Positions 26,865 through 33,738 of a stretch of DNA of 64,000 bases are shown here, piece by piece. Source of the stretch: Sporomusa silvacetica DSM 10669 (GTDB lineage Bacteria > Bacillota > Negativicutes > Sporomusales > Sporomusaceae); the NCBI RefSeq assembly GCF_002257705.1, contig NZ_LSLK01000057.1:1-64000 (forward strand). Reading direction: 5' to 3'. Each line of letters starts with the position of its first letter. The stretch's first letter is position 1. Made by a program: the position numbers and the translations under genes. A model generated the notes under the pieces. The model ran no database searches, had not been told where the DNA came from, and saw only the letters and a program-made list of their open reading frames with translations.

Positions 26865-27200
26865 GTGGCCTATTCGATCACTGTAAATTTATCGACTAAG
26901 CGTCTTACACTCTATAAGAATGGATCACCTATAGGCTCCTATCCCGTCGGGGTTGGCAAAATGCTTACCCCAACGCCATCGGGCACCTACAATATCATTA
27001 ATAAGGCACCCAATCCTGGTGGACCCTTTGGTGCCATGTGGATGGGCTTGAGCAGACCGCACTACGGTATCCACGGTACCAATAATCCATCCTCTATCGG
27101 GAAATTGGTATCGCACGGATGCATACGCATGTATAATAAGGACGTTCTTGAACTCTCGCGGTTAGTTCCTATTGGAACGCCTGTTACTATTACTGACTAA
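26865..27200 (+). CDS. Minimal L,D-transpeptidase (YkuD domain only)
   Basis: 111 aa consisting of one YkuD domain: YSITVNLSTKRLTLYKNGSP, then the catalytic HGTNN...SHGCIRMYNKDVLEL with the active Cys. It would form 3->3 cross-links or attach proteins in peptidoglycan. An open frame extends upstream to 26550, but its ~105 residues look unlike protein. GTG 26865 follows a perfect AGGAGGTG at six bases, so the short form is chosen. There is no signal peptide, as for some spore-associated YkuD proteins made in the mother cell. Confidence 0.88.
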   Translation: MAYSITVNLSTKRLTLYKNGSPIGSYPVGVGKMLTPTPSGTYNIINKAPNPGGPFGAMWMGLSRPHYGIHGTNNPSSIGKLVSHGCIRMYNKDVLELSRLVPIGTPVTITD

Positions 27201-27213
27201 TCTCATATTGCCT

Positions 27214-27297
27214 TAAACTCGTTCAATCCAGGGAAAGTTATACTTTCCATCTGGACAAAAAAGGTTCTACAAGTATAACGCTTGCAGAACCTTTTTT
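27214..27297 (-). ncRNA. Structured repeat element, copy C (partial)
   Basis: On the minus strand it has a leading stem AAAAAGGTTCT/AGAACCTTTTT (27297-27256), then the conserved stem TCCAGATGGAAAG...CTTTCCCTGGA (27255-27227), then TTGAACGA. The third hairpin of copies A, B and D is missing. On the plus strand the AGAACC stem with its T-run also works as terminator for the L,D-transpeptidase gene. Confidence 0.45.
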
Positions 27298-27299
27298 AA

Positions 27300-27338
27300 T
27301 GGTGCGTCCGGGAGGGCTCGAACCCCTGCAAGGTAGGC
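27300..27338 (-). repeat. tRNA-Arg 3'-half remnant 3
   Basis: TGGTGCGTCCGGGAGGGCTC followed by GAACCCCTGCAAGG matches the 3' end of tRNA-Arg including the CCA. No 5' half. The short open frame crossing it (27238-27444) is not a credible gene. From 27339 to 27634 I see only A/T-rich sequence with the promoter region of the next gene. Confidence 0.6.
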
Positions 27339-27634
27339 TTATTGCTTTGTCCTCCCATTCCCTCAACTTTCCTCCAGACTCGTCGTAATATTTCAATGCT
27401 CGGAGTTGTTGTTTCAACATCTTAGAGTTACTTCCATTGCGCATTGATATTCCGTATCTGTAAACTTAATCAATTATTTCCACTCCTAAAAAATTAGCTC
27501 AATTCGTATTTACAGTATATTAATAGATACTATAGCACTTTTAAGTGTCTACTTGTTATTTATAACTATACAATCTATTGTTATATCATAATAAAATCAT
27601 AAATTTAATGGTCAAAAAAACGGAGAGTGATACA

Positions 27635-28450
27635 ATGGATTTGATTCATGTTAATCAAGAAAAATGTACTAGATGCGGAATTTGCGTAAACATATGTCCT
27701 CCTAGAATTCTGCAAATGAAAGAAAGTGGCCCCAGCGTAACTGTAACACAAGCATGTATAGGCTGTGGCCATTGTGTCGCCATATGCCCAAATACAGCAA
27801 TCGATAATAGTAAGACACCATTATCTAACCAAATTTCCCTAACAAGCTTCCCGGTTATTGATAGTGATACCGCTTATCATTTTATTAGGTCGCGTCGCTC
27901 CATTCGTTGTTATAAAAATGAAAGTATTCCACGAAATCTACTATTAAAATTAGTTGATGTCGCACGCTTTGCTCCTACTGCTAGCAATAAACAGGGAATT
28001 TCCTATATTATTGCCGATGATGCTAAAATACTAAAAAAGGCAACTGAAACAGTAATTGAATGGATGGAAGAAAATCAATCTCATTGGTGGAGTTTCCCTT
28101 TGCATATTCGTGCCTTTAGAGAAAGTGGAATAGATGGAATTTTCCATTCTGCCCCCCATCTTATCATAGCAACTGCCCCAAAGGATTTTAAAAACGGCCG
28201 TGAAAATACAATTTTATCATTCTCTTATTTAGAACTGTTTGCAAATACATTAGGGCTAGGTTCTGCGTGGGCAGGTCTCTTTGAAATGTGCGCGTTTTCA
28301 AACTACGCCCCATTACTAAGATTATTTAAAATTCCAGAAAATAAGTCGATAACAGGAGCTGTTATGGTTGGTTACCCCCAATATAGCTTCAAACGACTTG
28401 TAGATAGAAATCCTCTTGATGTGACTATATTAAGCGATGACCAAATATAA
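27635..28450 (+). CDS. Ferredoxin-nitroreductase fusion
   Basis: 271 aa. The N-terminal ~70 residues hold two 4Fe-4S motifs (CTRCGICVNICP and CIGCGHCVAICP). The rest is a nitroreductase fold starting at RSRRSIRCYKNESIPR, with FAPTASNKQ binding FMN. Such fusions take electrons from low-potential donors and reduce nitro compounds or quinones in anaerobes. ATG 27635 follows CGGAGAG; a start 57 bases earlier has no site. It is the only gene between tRNA remnant 3 and the next repeat. Confidence 0.92.
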   Translation: MDLIHVNQEKCTRCGICVNICPPRILQMKESGPSVTVTQACIGCGHCVAICPNTAIDNSKTPLSNQISLTSFPVIDSDTAYHFIRSRRSIRCYKNESIPRNLLLKLVDVARFAPTASNKQGISYIIADDAKILKKATETVIEWMEENQSHWWSFPLHIRAFRESGIDGIFHSAPHLIIATAPKDFKNGRENTILSFSYLELFANTLGLGSAWAGLFEMCAFSNYAPLLRLFKIPENKSITGAVMVGYPQYSFKRLVDRNPLDVTILSDDQI

Positions 28451-28485
28451 TCTAAAAGTTGTTATATTGATATAATGCGTCGACT

Positions 28486-28655
28486 CCCATTAGAAGTACT
28501 TCTCAAAACTTCTTCTGGCAACGAAATATGTCGGGCCGTACCAAAATCCTCGTTTTTTCATTTTACCTACTACAAAAATCGTCATAGCATACAAAGCTAC
28601 AAAAGGCGTAAAAAAAGCACGGCTCAGAACTCCTGAAGCCTTGCTTTATGGCGCA
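28486..28655 (+). repeat. Cassette-boundary repeat, copy 1
   Basis: Shares AGAAGTACTTC, a CATAGCATACAAA/CTACAAAA block, and a GCACGGCTCAGAA...CCTTGCTTTAT hairpin with the copies at 29506 and 34530. In the other two copies this is followed directly by the tRNA-Arg 3' half; here only TATGGCGCA remains, overlapping the end of the MerR gene. Confidence 0.5.
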
Positions 28656-29014
28656 TTATTTTTTAATTTGTGCTGATATACCTTAATTTTTTCCTCCAGA
28701 TTTTGCAGATTATTATCCCATTTGGCCTTTTCCTGCATGACCGTCAGTTTGTGGTTTTCGAGTATTTCTAACCTTCGCTTAATGGTCGAGTCGCCCTGAT
28801 AGCGCAGTACGGTGTATTCTCTGATAGCCTTTATGGGCATGCCTGTATCTTTTAGCTTTTTGATAAATAAAATCCAATCAATATCTTCTGTAGTATAATA
28901 CCGCCGTCTACCGGAATCTCGGCTGACGACAATTAATTGTTCCTGCTCATAGTAGCGGAGTGTAGGAGCGCTAAGATTAGTTAGCTTTGAAAATTGTCCT
29001 ATTGAATAATTCAT
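28646..29014 (-). CDS. MerR-family regulator
   Basis: 122 aa. N-terminal winged helix: YSIGQFSKLTNLSAPTLRYY, then RRYYTTEDIDWILFIKKL. A C-terminal coiled coil (EILENHKLTVMQEKAKWDNN) serves dimerisation. There are no effector-binding cysteines, so a small-molecule or redox signal without Cys ligation is likely. It is divergent from the carboxymuconolactone-decarboxylase-like gene and probably controls it through the 19-bp-spacer promoter between them. Confidence 0.92.
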   Translation of the reverse strand: MNYSIGQFSKLTNLSAPTLRYYEQEQLIVVSRDSGRRRYYTTEDIDWILFIKKLKDTGMPIKAIREYTVLRYQGDSTIKRRLEILENHKLTVMQEKAKWDNNLQNLEEKIKVYQHKLKNNAP

Positions 29015-29027
29015 TGAAAAAATCCTC

Positions 29028-29058
29028 TTGACTTAAAGTATACTTTAACATTTACAAT
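29028..29058 (+). promoter_or_regulatory. MerR-type promoter with 19-bp spacer
   Basis: -35 TTGACT (29028-29033), 19-bp spacer containing the dyad TTAAAGTATACTTTAA, and -10 TACAAT (29053-29058). An overlong spacer with a central palindrome is the hallmark of promoters that MerR proteins untwist to activate. Confidence 0.85.
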
Positions 29059-29089
29059 TCAATTATACCAAATACAGGAGGTCACAACA

Positions 29090-29476
29090 ATGGAATTAAA
29101 TCGATTTGAACAAGGGGTACAAAAACTGGCAGAGGTAGATGGTACAGCTGGTGAAAATGTCATTAACGCTCTTAAGGATATTGCACCCGATTTAGGCAGG
29201 TACATTGTCGAATTTGCTTTTGGTGATATATACTGCCGGGAAGAATTGAATCTACCGGAACGGGAAATGGTTTCCTTATCAAGCTTATTAACCCAAGGCG
29301 GCTGTGAAAATCAGCTGGAGGTACATATCAATGGGGCGCTAAACGTAGGAATTACACCAAATAAAATTATCGAGATTTTTATGCAGTGCATTCCTTATAT
29401 AGGATTTCCGCGAGTTCTAAATGCTGTTGGGGTTGCTAGGAAAGTTTTTGCGACGCATAAAGAGGCTGTAAGGTGA
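29090..29476 (+). CDS. Carboxymuconolactone decarboxylase family protein
   Basis: 128 aa, AhpD-like helical fold. ADLGRYIVEFAFGDIYCREELNLPERE-type start, then SLLTQGGCENQLEVHINGAL. The CxxC of peroxidatic AhpD is absent (a single Cys in GGCENQLEVH), so it is closer to the lactone-decarboxylase branch. It could detoxify an aromatic or lactone compound sensed by the divergent MerR. The site GGAGG precedes ATG. Confidence 0.88.
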   Translation: MELNRFEQGVQKLAEVDGTAGENVINALKDIAPDLGRYIVEFAFGDIYCREELNLPEREMVSLSSLLTQGGCENQLEVHINGALNVGITPNKIIEIFMQCIPYIGFPRVLNAVGVARKVFATHKEAVR

Positions 29477-29505
29477 GTATAACTTCCAGCCTTTCATTTA
29501 AACCT

Positions 29506-29716
29506 ATCAGAAGTACTTCCAGTACCTACTTTTAAAATAACAATGTAAACTACTCAATTTTCTCTTCTTACTCTATCTAGAAAGCGCCATAACATACAAA
29601 ACTACAAAACAGACGCAAAAAAGCAAGGCTCAGAATCTCTGAAACCTTGCTTTCATTGCATTTATGGTGCGCCCGGAGGGACTCGAACCCCCGCAAGACG
29701 CGGTTTAGGAAACCGC
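29506..29716 (+). repeat. Cassette-boundary repeat, copy 2, ending in tRNA-Arg 3' half
   Basis: Aligns by eye with 34530-34760. Shared blocks: CAGAAGTACTTCCA, CTCTTCTTACTCT, AAGAAAGCGCCATA, GCATACAAA-like, and a GCAAGG...CCTTGC hairpin, then the tRNA-Arg 3' half (29665-29716). Confidence 0.65.
29665..29716 (-). repeat. tRNA-Arg 3'-half remnant 4
   Basis: 52 bp nearly identical to the 3' half of the intact tRNA-Arg(CCU), from the anticodon loop to CCA. One changed base in the T-stem region and the last bases at the anticodon stem differ. It is the best-preserved attachment-like copy and marks the left edge of the 29.7-34.7 kb segment. Confidence 0.8.
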
Positions 29717-29792
29717 AAAAATAAAATTTTTATGTTCCTTTAATCCTGTTGCTCCGCCGTTGCACCAGTTGCACCACCAATTTCAGCAAATA

Positions 29793-30144
29793 TCAATAAT
29801 CATTATTTTCCCGAAACCTTTCAAAATCATCACCCAGGAGTTTCATTAATTTTCTTCCTAGCTTTCTATCGTAGTAGTATAGTTTCTTTGTCTTGTTACT
29901 GGAATAATACTCAAATTCCTTACAGTATTCAGGATACGAAAGATATAATGCTTCACTACGAATTAACATATCATTTATTACTTCTTCCAGTTCTGGTTCT
30001 CCAAATCCTTGGTAAACGTATACACGGATTATTTTATCTTGGCATCGAAGAACGACAGTAAATCCCAATGTGCGGGGGTGCACCTATGGTATAAGCCATA
30101 GTAATATCTTTTTCTTTAATAAGAGATAAAAGAACGCCTTCCAT
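29793..30144 (-). pseudogene. Unknown small protein gene, frameshifted at a C-run
   Basis: An ATG at 30144 with a perfect site (GGAGGTATC) opens a frame encoding KEKDITMAYTIGAP. A run of five C on the coding strand (30078-30074) then shifts it. Reading one C fewer joins it to RTLGFTVVLRCQDKIIRVYV and the long C-terminal part rich in Tyr and charged residues. The intact protein would be ~116 aa with no family I recognise. The shift is either a real lesion or a sequencing error in the homopolymer. Confidence 0.6.
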
Positions 30145-30249
30145 GATACCTCCAAAATAACTTTACTTTAAGTTGTAAAATTATACAAAAACAGAGATAA
30201 TCCTCCCTTAAATATCAAAAACACCCCCGGCCAGCGCCGAGGGCTTTAA

Positions 30250-30441
30250 TTAATGCTCAATAAACCATTTCCCGTCCAGATCATCATGAAACAAATTGAC
30301 CTCTTATTCCTGATCCGGCAAACATACCTCATCCCGTGACCGCCGCCGATCAGTGATGGAGCCATGCGAACGTCCATTATTTTATCGATCTCGAATTTGC
30401 GGCCGTCTGGCCAGTGGATTATTAGTGGTAAAGATGGGATG
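30250..30441 (-). pseudogene. Small conserved protein, truncated and frameshifted
   Basis: The frame reads IIHWPDGRKFEIDKIMDVRM then GGGHGMRYVCRIRNK, and only in the next frame EVNLFHDDLDGKWFIEH and stop. Together these match a small clostridial protein (VxWPDGRxFxIDxVLDVRxA...GRWFIE) that I know only as a hypothetical protein. One missing base near 30306 splits it. The 5' end lacks a start codon and runs into the terminator of the upstream gene. Two lesions make it a dead gene. Confidence 0.65.
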
Positions 30442-30446
30442 AATGA

Positions 30447-30480
30447 GAAAAGTCGCCTATCCCTAAGAACAGGCGACTTA
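30447..30480 (-). terminator. Terminator of the YjcZ-like gene
   Basis: On the minus strand AAGTCGCCT-GTTCTTAGGGAT-AGGCGACTTTTC, ~70 bp after the YjcZ-like stop. Confidence 0.75.
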
Positions 30481-30549
30481 TAGCACAACCGATATCTAAG
30501 CGGGCCGCACTTTAGATTTAGTTGTGGATTTTACTACGATCGAACTATG

Positions 30550-30663
30550 TTAGCAGGTTGAACTACATTCATCGTTGAAGCAGAAGAATAGTAACAGTAT
30601 TATAATGATGATTATAAAACAGCTACTATCACGACCTCCTCCGAAATTACCAAATCCCATAAA
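30550..30663 (-). CDS. YjcZ-like small sporulation-type peptide
   Basis: 37 aa: MGFGNFGGGRDSS, then a single hydrophobic segment of Ile/Leu/Phe, then a Cys-containing tail (FNDECSSTC). Gly-rich start plus one membrane helix is the pattern of YjcZ/YtzH-like peptides made in sporulating Bacillus and clostridia. GGAGG lies eight bases before ATG, and a terminator follows. The role in spores is unknown. Too short for normal gene callers. Confidence 0.7.
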   Translation of the reverse strand, partial: FMGFGNFGGGRDSSCFIIIIIILLLFFCFNDECSSTC

Positions 30664-30825
30664 GCATGCCTCCTTCATTATGTATTAGGGACATTACATA
30701 CTATGCTATACATGATGGGTTTGCTCCGGGAACATTATAATAAAAAAACCGCACCCCGGAGGATACGGCTATAAATTAAAAACCTAATTTTTCAAACAAA
30801 ACTCTGTTTCGTTTTTTTGCATCAT

Positions 30826-31032
30826 TTAGTATCTCTTATCGTAAGATAAAATCTCAAAGTATGCATTATAAGTATCGTTATACCTATAATACCCTAGTTT
30901 GTCGGGTGTGGGTTTAAAGTCCTGGATACGGATCAAACGATCTAATTTACTAGTTATGTCGCATTTACGAGGATTTGGAATTAGTTTTTCAATCTCAACT
31001 ATTTCGTCATGAGCGCAATATATATTTATCAT
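30826..31032 (-). pseudogene. ParB-like/phage DNA modification protein, N-terminal remnant
   Basis: 68 codons. The first ~22 (INIYCAHDEIVEIEKLIPNP) match the start of phage ParB/sulfiredoxin-like nuclease-methylase proteins, which continue with RNPNxHPxxQ. Here the match stops after NPRK and an unrelated tail (LGYYRYNDTYNAYFEIL) follows. It begins immediately after the stop of the preceding gene (TAA-ATG), an operon relic of a prophage. Confidence 0.55.
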
Positions 31033-31248
31033 TTATTTTACTATCCTTCCATGATTCGATTTATACCCACTATGCGTGGCACGACAACCAGCCTTAAACG
31101 TCTGCATTAACTCCGGCGTTTCATCCCTCGGCTTCCTGCGACCTGAGGTGCAGAACCTATCTGAAGTGTGATCAACCAGATCAGCGATACACTTGCCAGC
31201 CTCATAAAATCGACACTCTGTATCTGAACATGTTACCTGTTGTGCCAT
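31033..31248 (-). CDS. Small Cys-rich phage-type protein
   Basis: 71 aa with four to six cysteines: CSDTECRFYEAGKCIADLVD, then RFCTSGRRKPRDETPELM and AGCRA. This is the arrangement of a small hypothetical protein common in clostridial prophages, likely zinc binding. ATG 31248 follows GGAGG by eight bases. It is coupled to the ParB-like remnant downstream. No function is known. Confidence 0.65.
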   Translation of the reverse strand: MAQQVTCSDTECRFYEAGKCIADLVDHTSDRFCTSGRRKPRDETPELMQTFKAGCRATHSGYKSNHGRIVK

Positions 31249-31362
31249 TGGTTGCACCTCCGATAAATGGGTAAACGAAAAGAGCCCGTATAGGACTCAT
31301 ACATTATTATTTGCTCAGTAATTCAACACCCTTCGGCAAAAGGGAATTAATCCCTGCCATGA

Positions 31363-31390
31363 AAAAACCGCCCACTTAGGACGGTTTTTC
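31363..31390. terminator. Terminator after the Spo0E-like gene
   Basis: AAAAAACCG-CCCACTTAGGA-CGGTTTTT, six bases past the stop on the minus strand. Confidence 0.75.
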
Positions 31391-31395
31391 CACTC

Positions 31396-31557
31396 TTACT
31401 CTTTCGTGATCATTTTTTGATACTCGTTGAGAACTTCGTCAAGCTGTTTACTAAGTCTTATTACTTTTGAATTCGAAACACCTTTTTCAATAGCAATCTG
31501 ATTTAGCTTTTGACGAAGATACTCAATTTCGCGCAAAACCATGCTAACGCCATCCAT
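31396..31557 (-). CDS. Spo0E-like aspartyl-phosphate phosphatase
   Basis: 53 aa. REIEYLRQKLNQIAIEKGVS followed by SKVIRLSKQLDEVLNEYQ fits the Spo0E family: paired helices with the LSxxLDxxLNxY signature, where S and D are the catalytic pair. It removes phosphate from Spo0A~P and so delays sporulation. ATG 31557 follows AAAGGAGGG; an earlier ATG precedes that site. It is the only identifiable regulator within the island and may tune host sporulation. Confidence 0.88.
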   Translation of the reverse strand: MDGVSMVLREIEYLRQKLNQIAIEKGVSNSKVIRLSKQLDEVLNEYQKMITKE

Positions 31558-31637
31558 ATTATCCCTCCTTTCCCGCATCAAAACAACTTTAGCAAAAAAA
31601 GGATAATTGTGGATTGTAGCGTCGAAAAGTGCATGAA

Positions 31638-31662
31638 AAAAGAGCCCAAATTGGGCTCTAAT
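31638..31662. terminator. Short hairpin AGAGCCCAAATTGGGCTCT
   Basis: Perfect palindrome at 31641-31659 with A-run before and TAATTA after. It separates the Spo0E-like gene region from the broken ORF to the right. Confidence 0.6.
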
Positions 31663-31673
31663 TAATATCCATA

Positions 31674-31795
31674 TTAATATTTATGTTTTCTTTTATGCCA
31701 CTTCTCGCACATTTCAACGATCGTCTTAGCTATTCCTGCGATTGCAGCAATTATAGTGACAGCGTCTTGTATGGTTTCAAGAATAAATACCCATA
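31674..31795 (-). pseudogene. Broken small membrane peptide
   Basis: The frame reads LETIQDAVTIIAAIAGIAKT then IVEMCEKWHKRKHKY and stop. The ribosome site GGTGGAG and its ATG lie in another frame, and this frame has no start codon before a stop. A one-base shift in the first codons would restore a ~40-aa amphipathic peptide. From ~31800 to 32106 I see no other supportable gene. Confidence 0.35.
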
Positions 31796-32106
31796 CAGTT
31801 TATCTCCACCTTTACCCCACCCCCATAATATAAAAAGCCGAATAGGGCAGACTAGCTGCCCTTTATCTGTATGTACTTAGTATCATTTGGAAATACTATT
31901 ATCGGAGTGCGCAACTCCTTAAGTCAGGGCGACTGTATGAAGCAGAGCTCTGGCTTTTCTATTTTTATAAGAATCACCTGCTTGCCCACGGCTGCAGAAT
32001 GGTTATGGCTTTCAAAATTTATCACCGCCTTAAATTTACTTAACATCTCACCATAATCGTGCATAAAATAAATAAGAATCAGCAAAAATTTATTGGAGGT
32101 ATGAAA

Positions 32107-32541
32107 ATGAATCGCTGTAAACCAAGGAAGGACAATGACTGTATGCCAATGCATGAATGTATGCCTTCATGCGAGCCCATGCCGACACCTGGGAGAAGAT
32201 GTATTGGTACTTATTCCATGAAATACAGGGTTTACGAAGACTGCAACTGCGAGTACGACATACGCAGAATATGTGCTCACTGCGGTTGCGAGTATGATGA
32301 TCAACAAGATGAATGTCCAATGTGTGATGCACCAGCTGATATGGGTTCAATGGATGTTGACAATCCTAACGATGATCCGCCCGGTAATCCTGATGGATTC
32401 GGTGGACGTAGATTCGGCGGTTTCGGTGGCCGCAGATTCGGAGGGTTCGGAGGGTTCGGAGGGTTCGGTCGATTCGGTGGTTTCCCCTTCTTCCCATTTT
32501 TCTTTCCGTTCTTCCTTTTCCGGCGCCGCCGTCGGTTTTAA
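32107..32541 (+). CDS. Cys-rich zinc-ribbon-like protein with Gly-Phe-Arg repeat tail
   Basis: 144 aa in three parts. Residues 1-50 are Cys/Met/Pro rich (CMPMHECMPSCEPMPTPG). Residues ~55-80 form a possible zinc ribbon, CAHCGCEYDDQQDECPMC. Residues ~95-144 are FGG and GGRRFGGF repeats ending in poly-Phe/Pro and RRRRRF. Such sequences are typical of structural or coat proteins that assemble by cross-linking and aromatic-Arg contacts. ATG 32107 follows GGAGG by seven bases. The DNA carries tandem GGAGGGTTC units. The function is inferred only from composition. Confidence 0.7.
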   Translation: MNRCKPRKDNDCMPMHECMPSCEPMPTPGRRCIGTYSMKYRVYEDCNCEYDIRRICAHCGCEYDDQQDECPMCDAPADMGSMDVDNPNDDPPGNPDGFGGRRFGGFGGRRFGGFGGFGGFGRFGGFPFFPFFFPFFLFRRRRRF

Positions 32542-32586
32542 AATCGTGCCATGATAACTATTTAACCTCTATATAGGAGGTGCAAT

Positions 32587-32877
32587 ATGTCACATAGATA
32601 TAAAAATATGGATTGGGAAGATCCAGAAATAATGGACTGGGATGAACGCGAAGAATCCTTAAGTGAATACGATACTCGTCAGTGTTTGCCTTATGGTTGT
32701 TATCCGCGTCAATTTTGTAACCCGCGTCCATGCTCTCCTAAATTTTGTAACCCTATAATATTCTGTAACCCTCGCGTTTCGTGTATGCCCCTCTGCTTCC
32801 CACGGCGTTTATGTGCCCCAAGGCAGTTTTGTAACCCTCGCGTGTCCTGCATGCCTCTATGTTTCCCGCGGCGTTGA
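32587..32877 (+). CDS. Cys/Pro-rich repeat protein, presumed spore coat type
   Basis: 96 aa. An acidic Trp-containing head (MDWEDPEIMDWDEREES) is followed by ~60 residues of CNPR/FPRR modules. The block FCNPRVSCMPLCFPRR occurs twice (residues ~60-75 and ~81-96), with matching DNA repeats. It has more than ten cysteines. It lies 45 bp downstream of the FGG-repeat gene with its own site (AGGAGG) and is followed by a terminator. Composition resembles coat morphogenetic or exosporium Cys-rich proteins. Confidence 0.7.
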   Translation: MSHRYKNMDWEDPEIMDWDEREESLSEYDTRQCLPYGCYPRQFCNPRPCSPKFCNPIIFCNPRVSCMPLCFPRRLCAPRQFCNPRVSCMPLCFPRR

Positions 32878-32904
32878 TTTTCTGTCTAAATATCATCCTG
32901 TAAT

Positions 32905-32932
32905 TAAACCCGGTCATTCTGGCCGGGTTTAA
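32905..32932 (+). terminator. Terminator of the Cys-rich gene pair
   Basis: AAACCCGG-TCATTCTGG-CCGGGTTTAATT, 28 bp after the second gene. Confidence 0.85.
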
Positions 32933-33037
32933 TTATCTCCCCGCTCAATCCGTTCAATCACGTCCACCACTGGCACCTCATATTCAGTATTTAAAATATT
33001 GATCCCGCAAACAATAATTAACGGGAGGTGATATTTA

Positions 33038-33169
33038 TTGGGCCAGAAAAAAGTAAATAAGGCTAACGATGCTTTTAAGCTGAAAAAAGCCAAAGAATAC
33101 AGCAATAAGAAAAGCGAGAATAATTTTGGCGCCAAAAATACCAATCGTCCCAATCATCCATCAATCTGA
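33038..33169 (+). CDS. Small basic Lys/Asn-rich protein, SASP-like
   Basis: 43 aa, starting at TTG eight bases after GGGAGG: GQKKVNKANDAFKLKKAKEY and then SNKKSENNFGAKNTNRPNHP. Its size and composition recall minor small acid-soluble spore proteins (SspN/SspO type), but I cannot assign a subfamily. A strong terminator begins at the stop codon, which supports a real gene. Confidence 0.6.
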   Translation: MGQKKVNKANDAFKLKKAKEYSNKKSENNFGAKNTNRPNHPSI

Positions 33170-33196
33170 GGGCAGCATAGGCTGCTCTTTTTTTAT
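33169..33196 (+). terminator. Terminator GAGGGCAGC/GCTGCTC
   Basis: GGGCAGC-ATAG-GCTGCTC followed by TTTTTTT, directly after the 43-aa gene. Confidence 0.9.
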
Positions 33197-33237
33197 TCCC
33201 CCACTCCCTTTATTTGTCTTGGTTTCCTTAGACTTGG

Positions 33238-33552
33238 TTAGCCGACTTGCCTCGGTTCAATATCAAACATCACCGGCTCATACTGAGGCTCTAACCTCTG
33301 TGGCCTACGCGGTATATCCTCAAACGGTATTTCCGGCTTCTTCTCGTGCTTTTTAGCCCTATTCAACTCACCCATTATATCAACCGTAACAGGCTTATCC
33401 TTTGCTGCAATCTCGGAATTAATTTTATTCCAGTCAGCAGGCGTGGCTTTTATCGTGGTGCAAGGAAATATCTCTTCCTCTGCTGCGTCTAAATCTATCG
33501 CCCAGGCCTTATACGACCTAATGCAATTCTGTGGCGTTGATGCACAGTTCAT
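33238..33552 (-). CDS. Hypothetical protein (phage-like segment)
   Basis: 104 aa, soluble and charged. It has DLDAAEEEIFPCTTIKATPA in the first half and a Pro-rich tail (PEIPFEDIPRRPQRLEPQYE). No family is recognised. The ribosome site GGTGG lies seven bases before ATG. Its position among prophage-type remnants suggests a phage origin. Confidence 0.5.
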   Translation of the reverse strand: MNCASTPQNCIRSYKAWAIDLDAAEEEIFPCTTIKATPADWNKINSEIAAKDKPVTVDIMGELNRAKKHEKKPEIPFEDIPRRPQRLEPQYEPVMFDIEPRQVG

Positions 33553-33554
33553 GG

Positions 33555-33650
33555 TTACACCACCTTTATCTCAACTTCAATTATTGGATTCTGTTTGTCT
33601 ATATAAAGGTACATCGCTCTTTCTACTCTTGCGTGACTAATTATTTGCAT
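33555..33650 (-). CDS. Possible 31-aa peptide
   Basis: MQIISHARVERAMYLYIDKQ and 11 more residues, ending two bases before the next ATG on the minus strand, in operon-like order with the 104-aa gene. The ribosome site is weak (AAAGAAA). I list it only as a possibility. Confidence 0.3.
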   Translation of the reverse strand: MQIISHARVERAMYLYIDKQNPIIEVEIKVV

Positions 33651-33738
33651 TTTCTTTTAAAGTAATTTTAAAAATTAATTGTTAAGATGTAATCGTACCA
33701 AACAACGGTACTAAATATTCGAAAAGAGGTTGATTAGT

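Noticed and set aside
27238..27444. 68-codon minus-strand frame across tRNA remnant 3 and element C
   Set aside because: It runs through the terminator stem and the tRNA fragment, has no ribosome site and no protein-like pattern.
31924..32154. 76-codon minus-strand frame upstream of the FGG-repeat gene
   Set aside because: No ribosome site at its starts, and it overlaps the promoter and start of the well-supported plus-strand gene.
32392..32490. Tandem GGTTTCGG/GGAGGGTTC units as a possible CRISPR or minisatellite
   Set aside because: The units are in frame, code for FGG repeats in a gene with a good ribosome site, and have no spacers.
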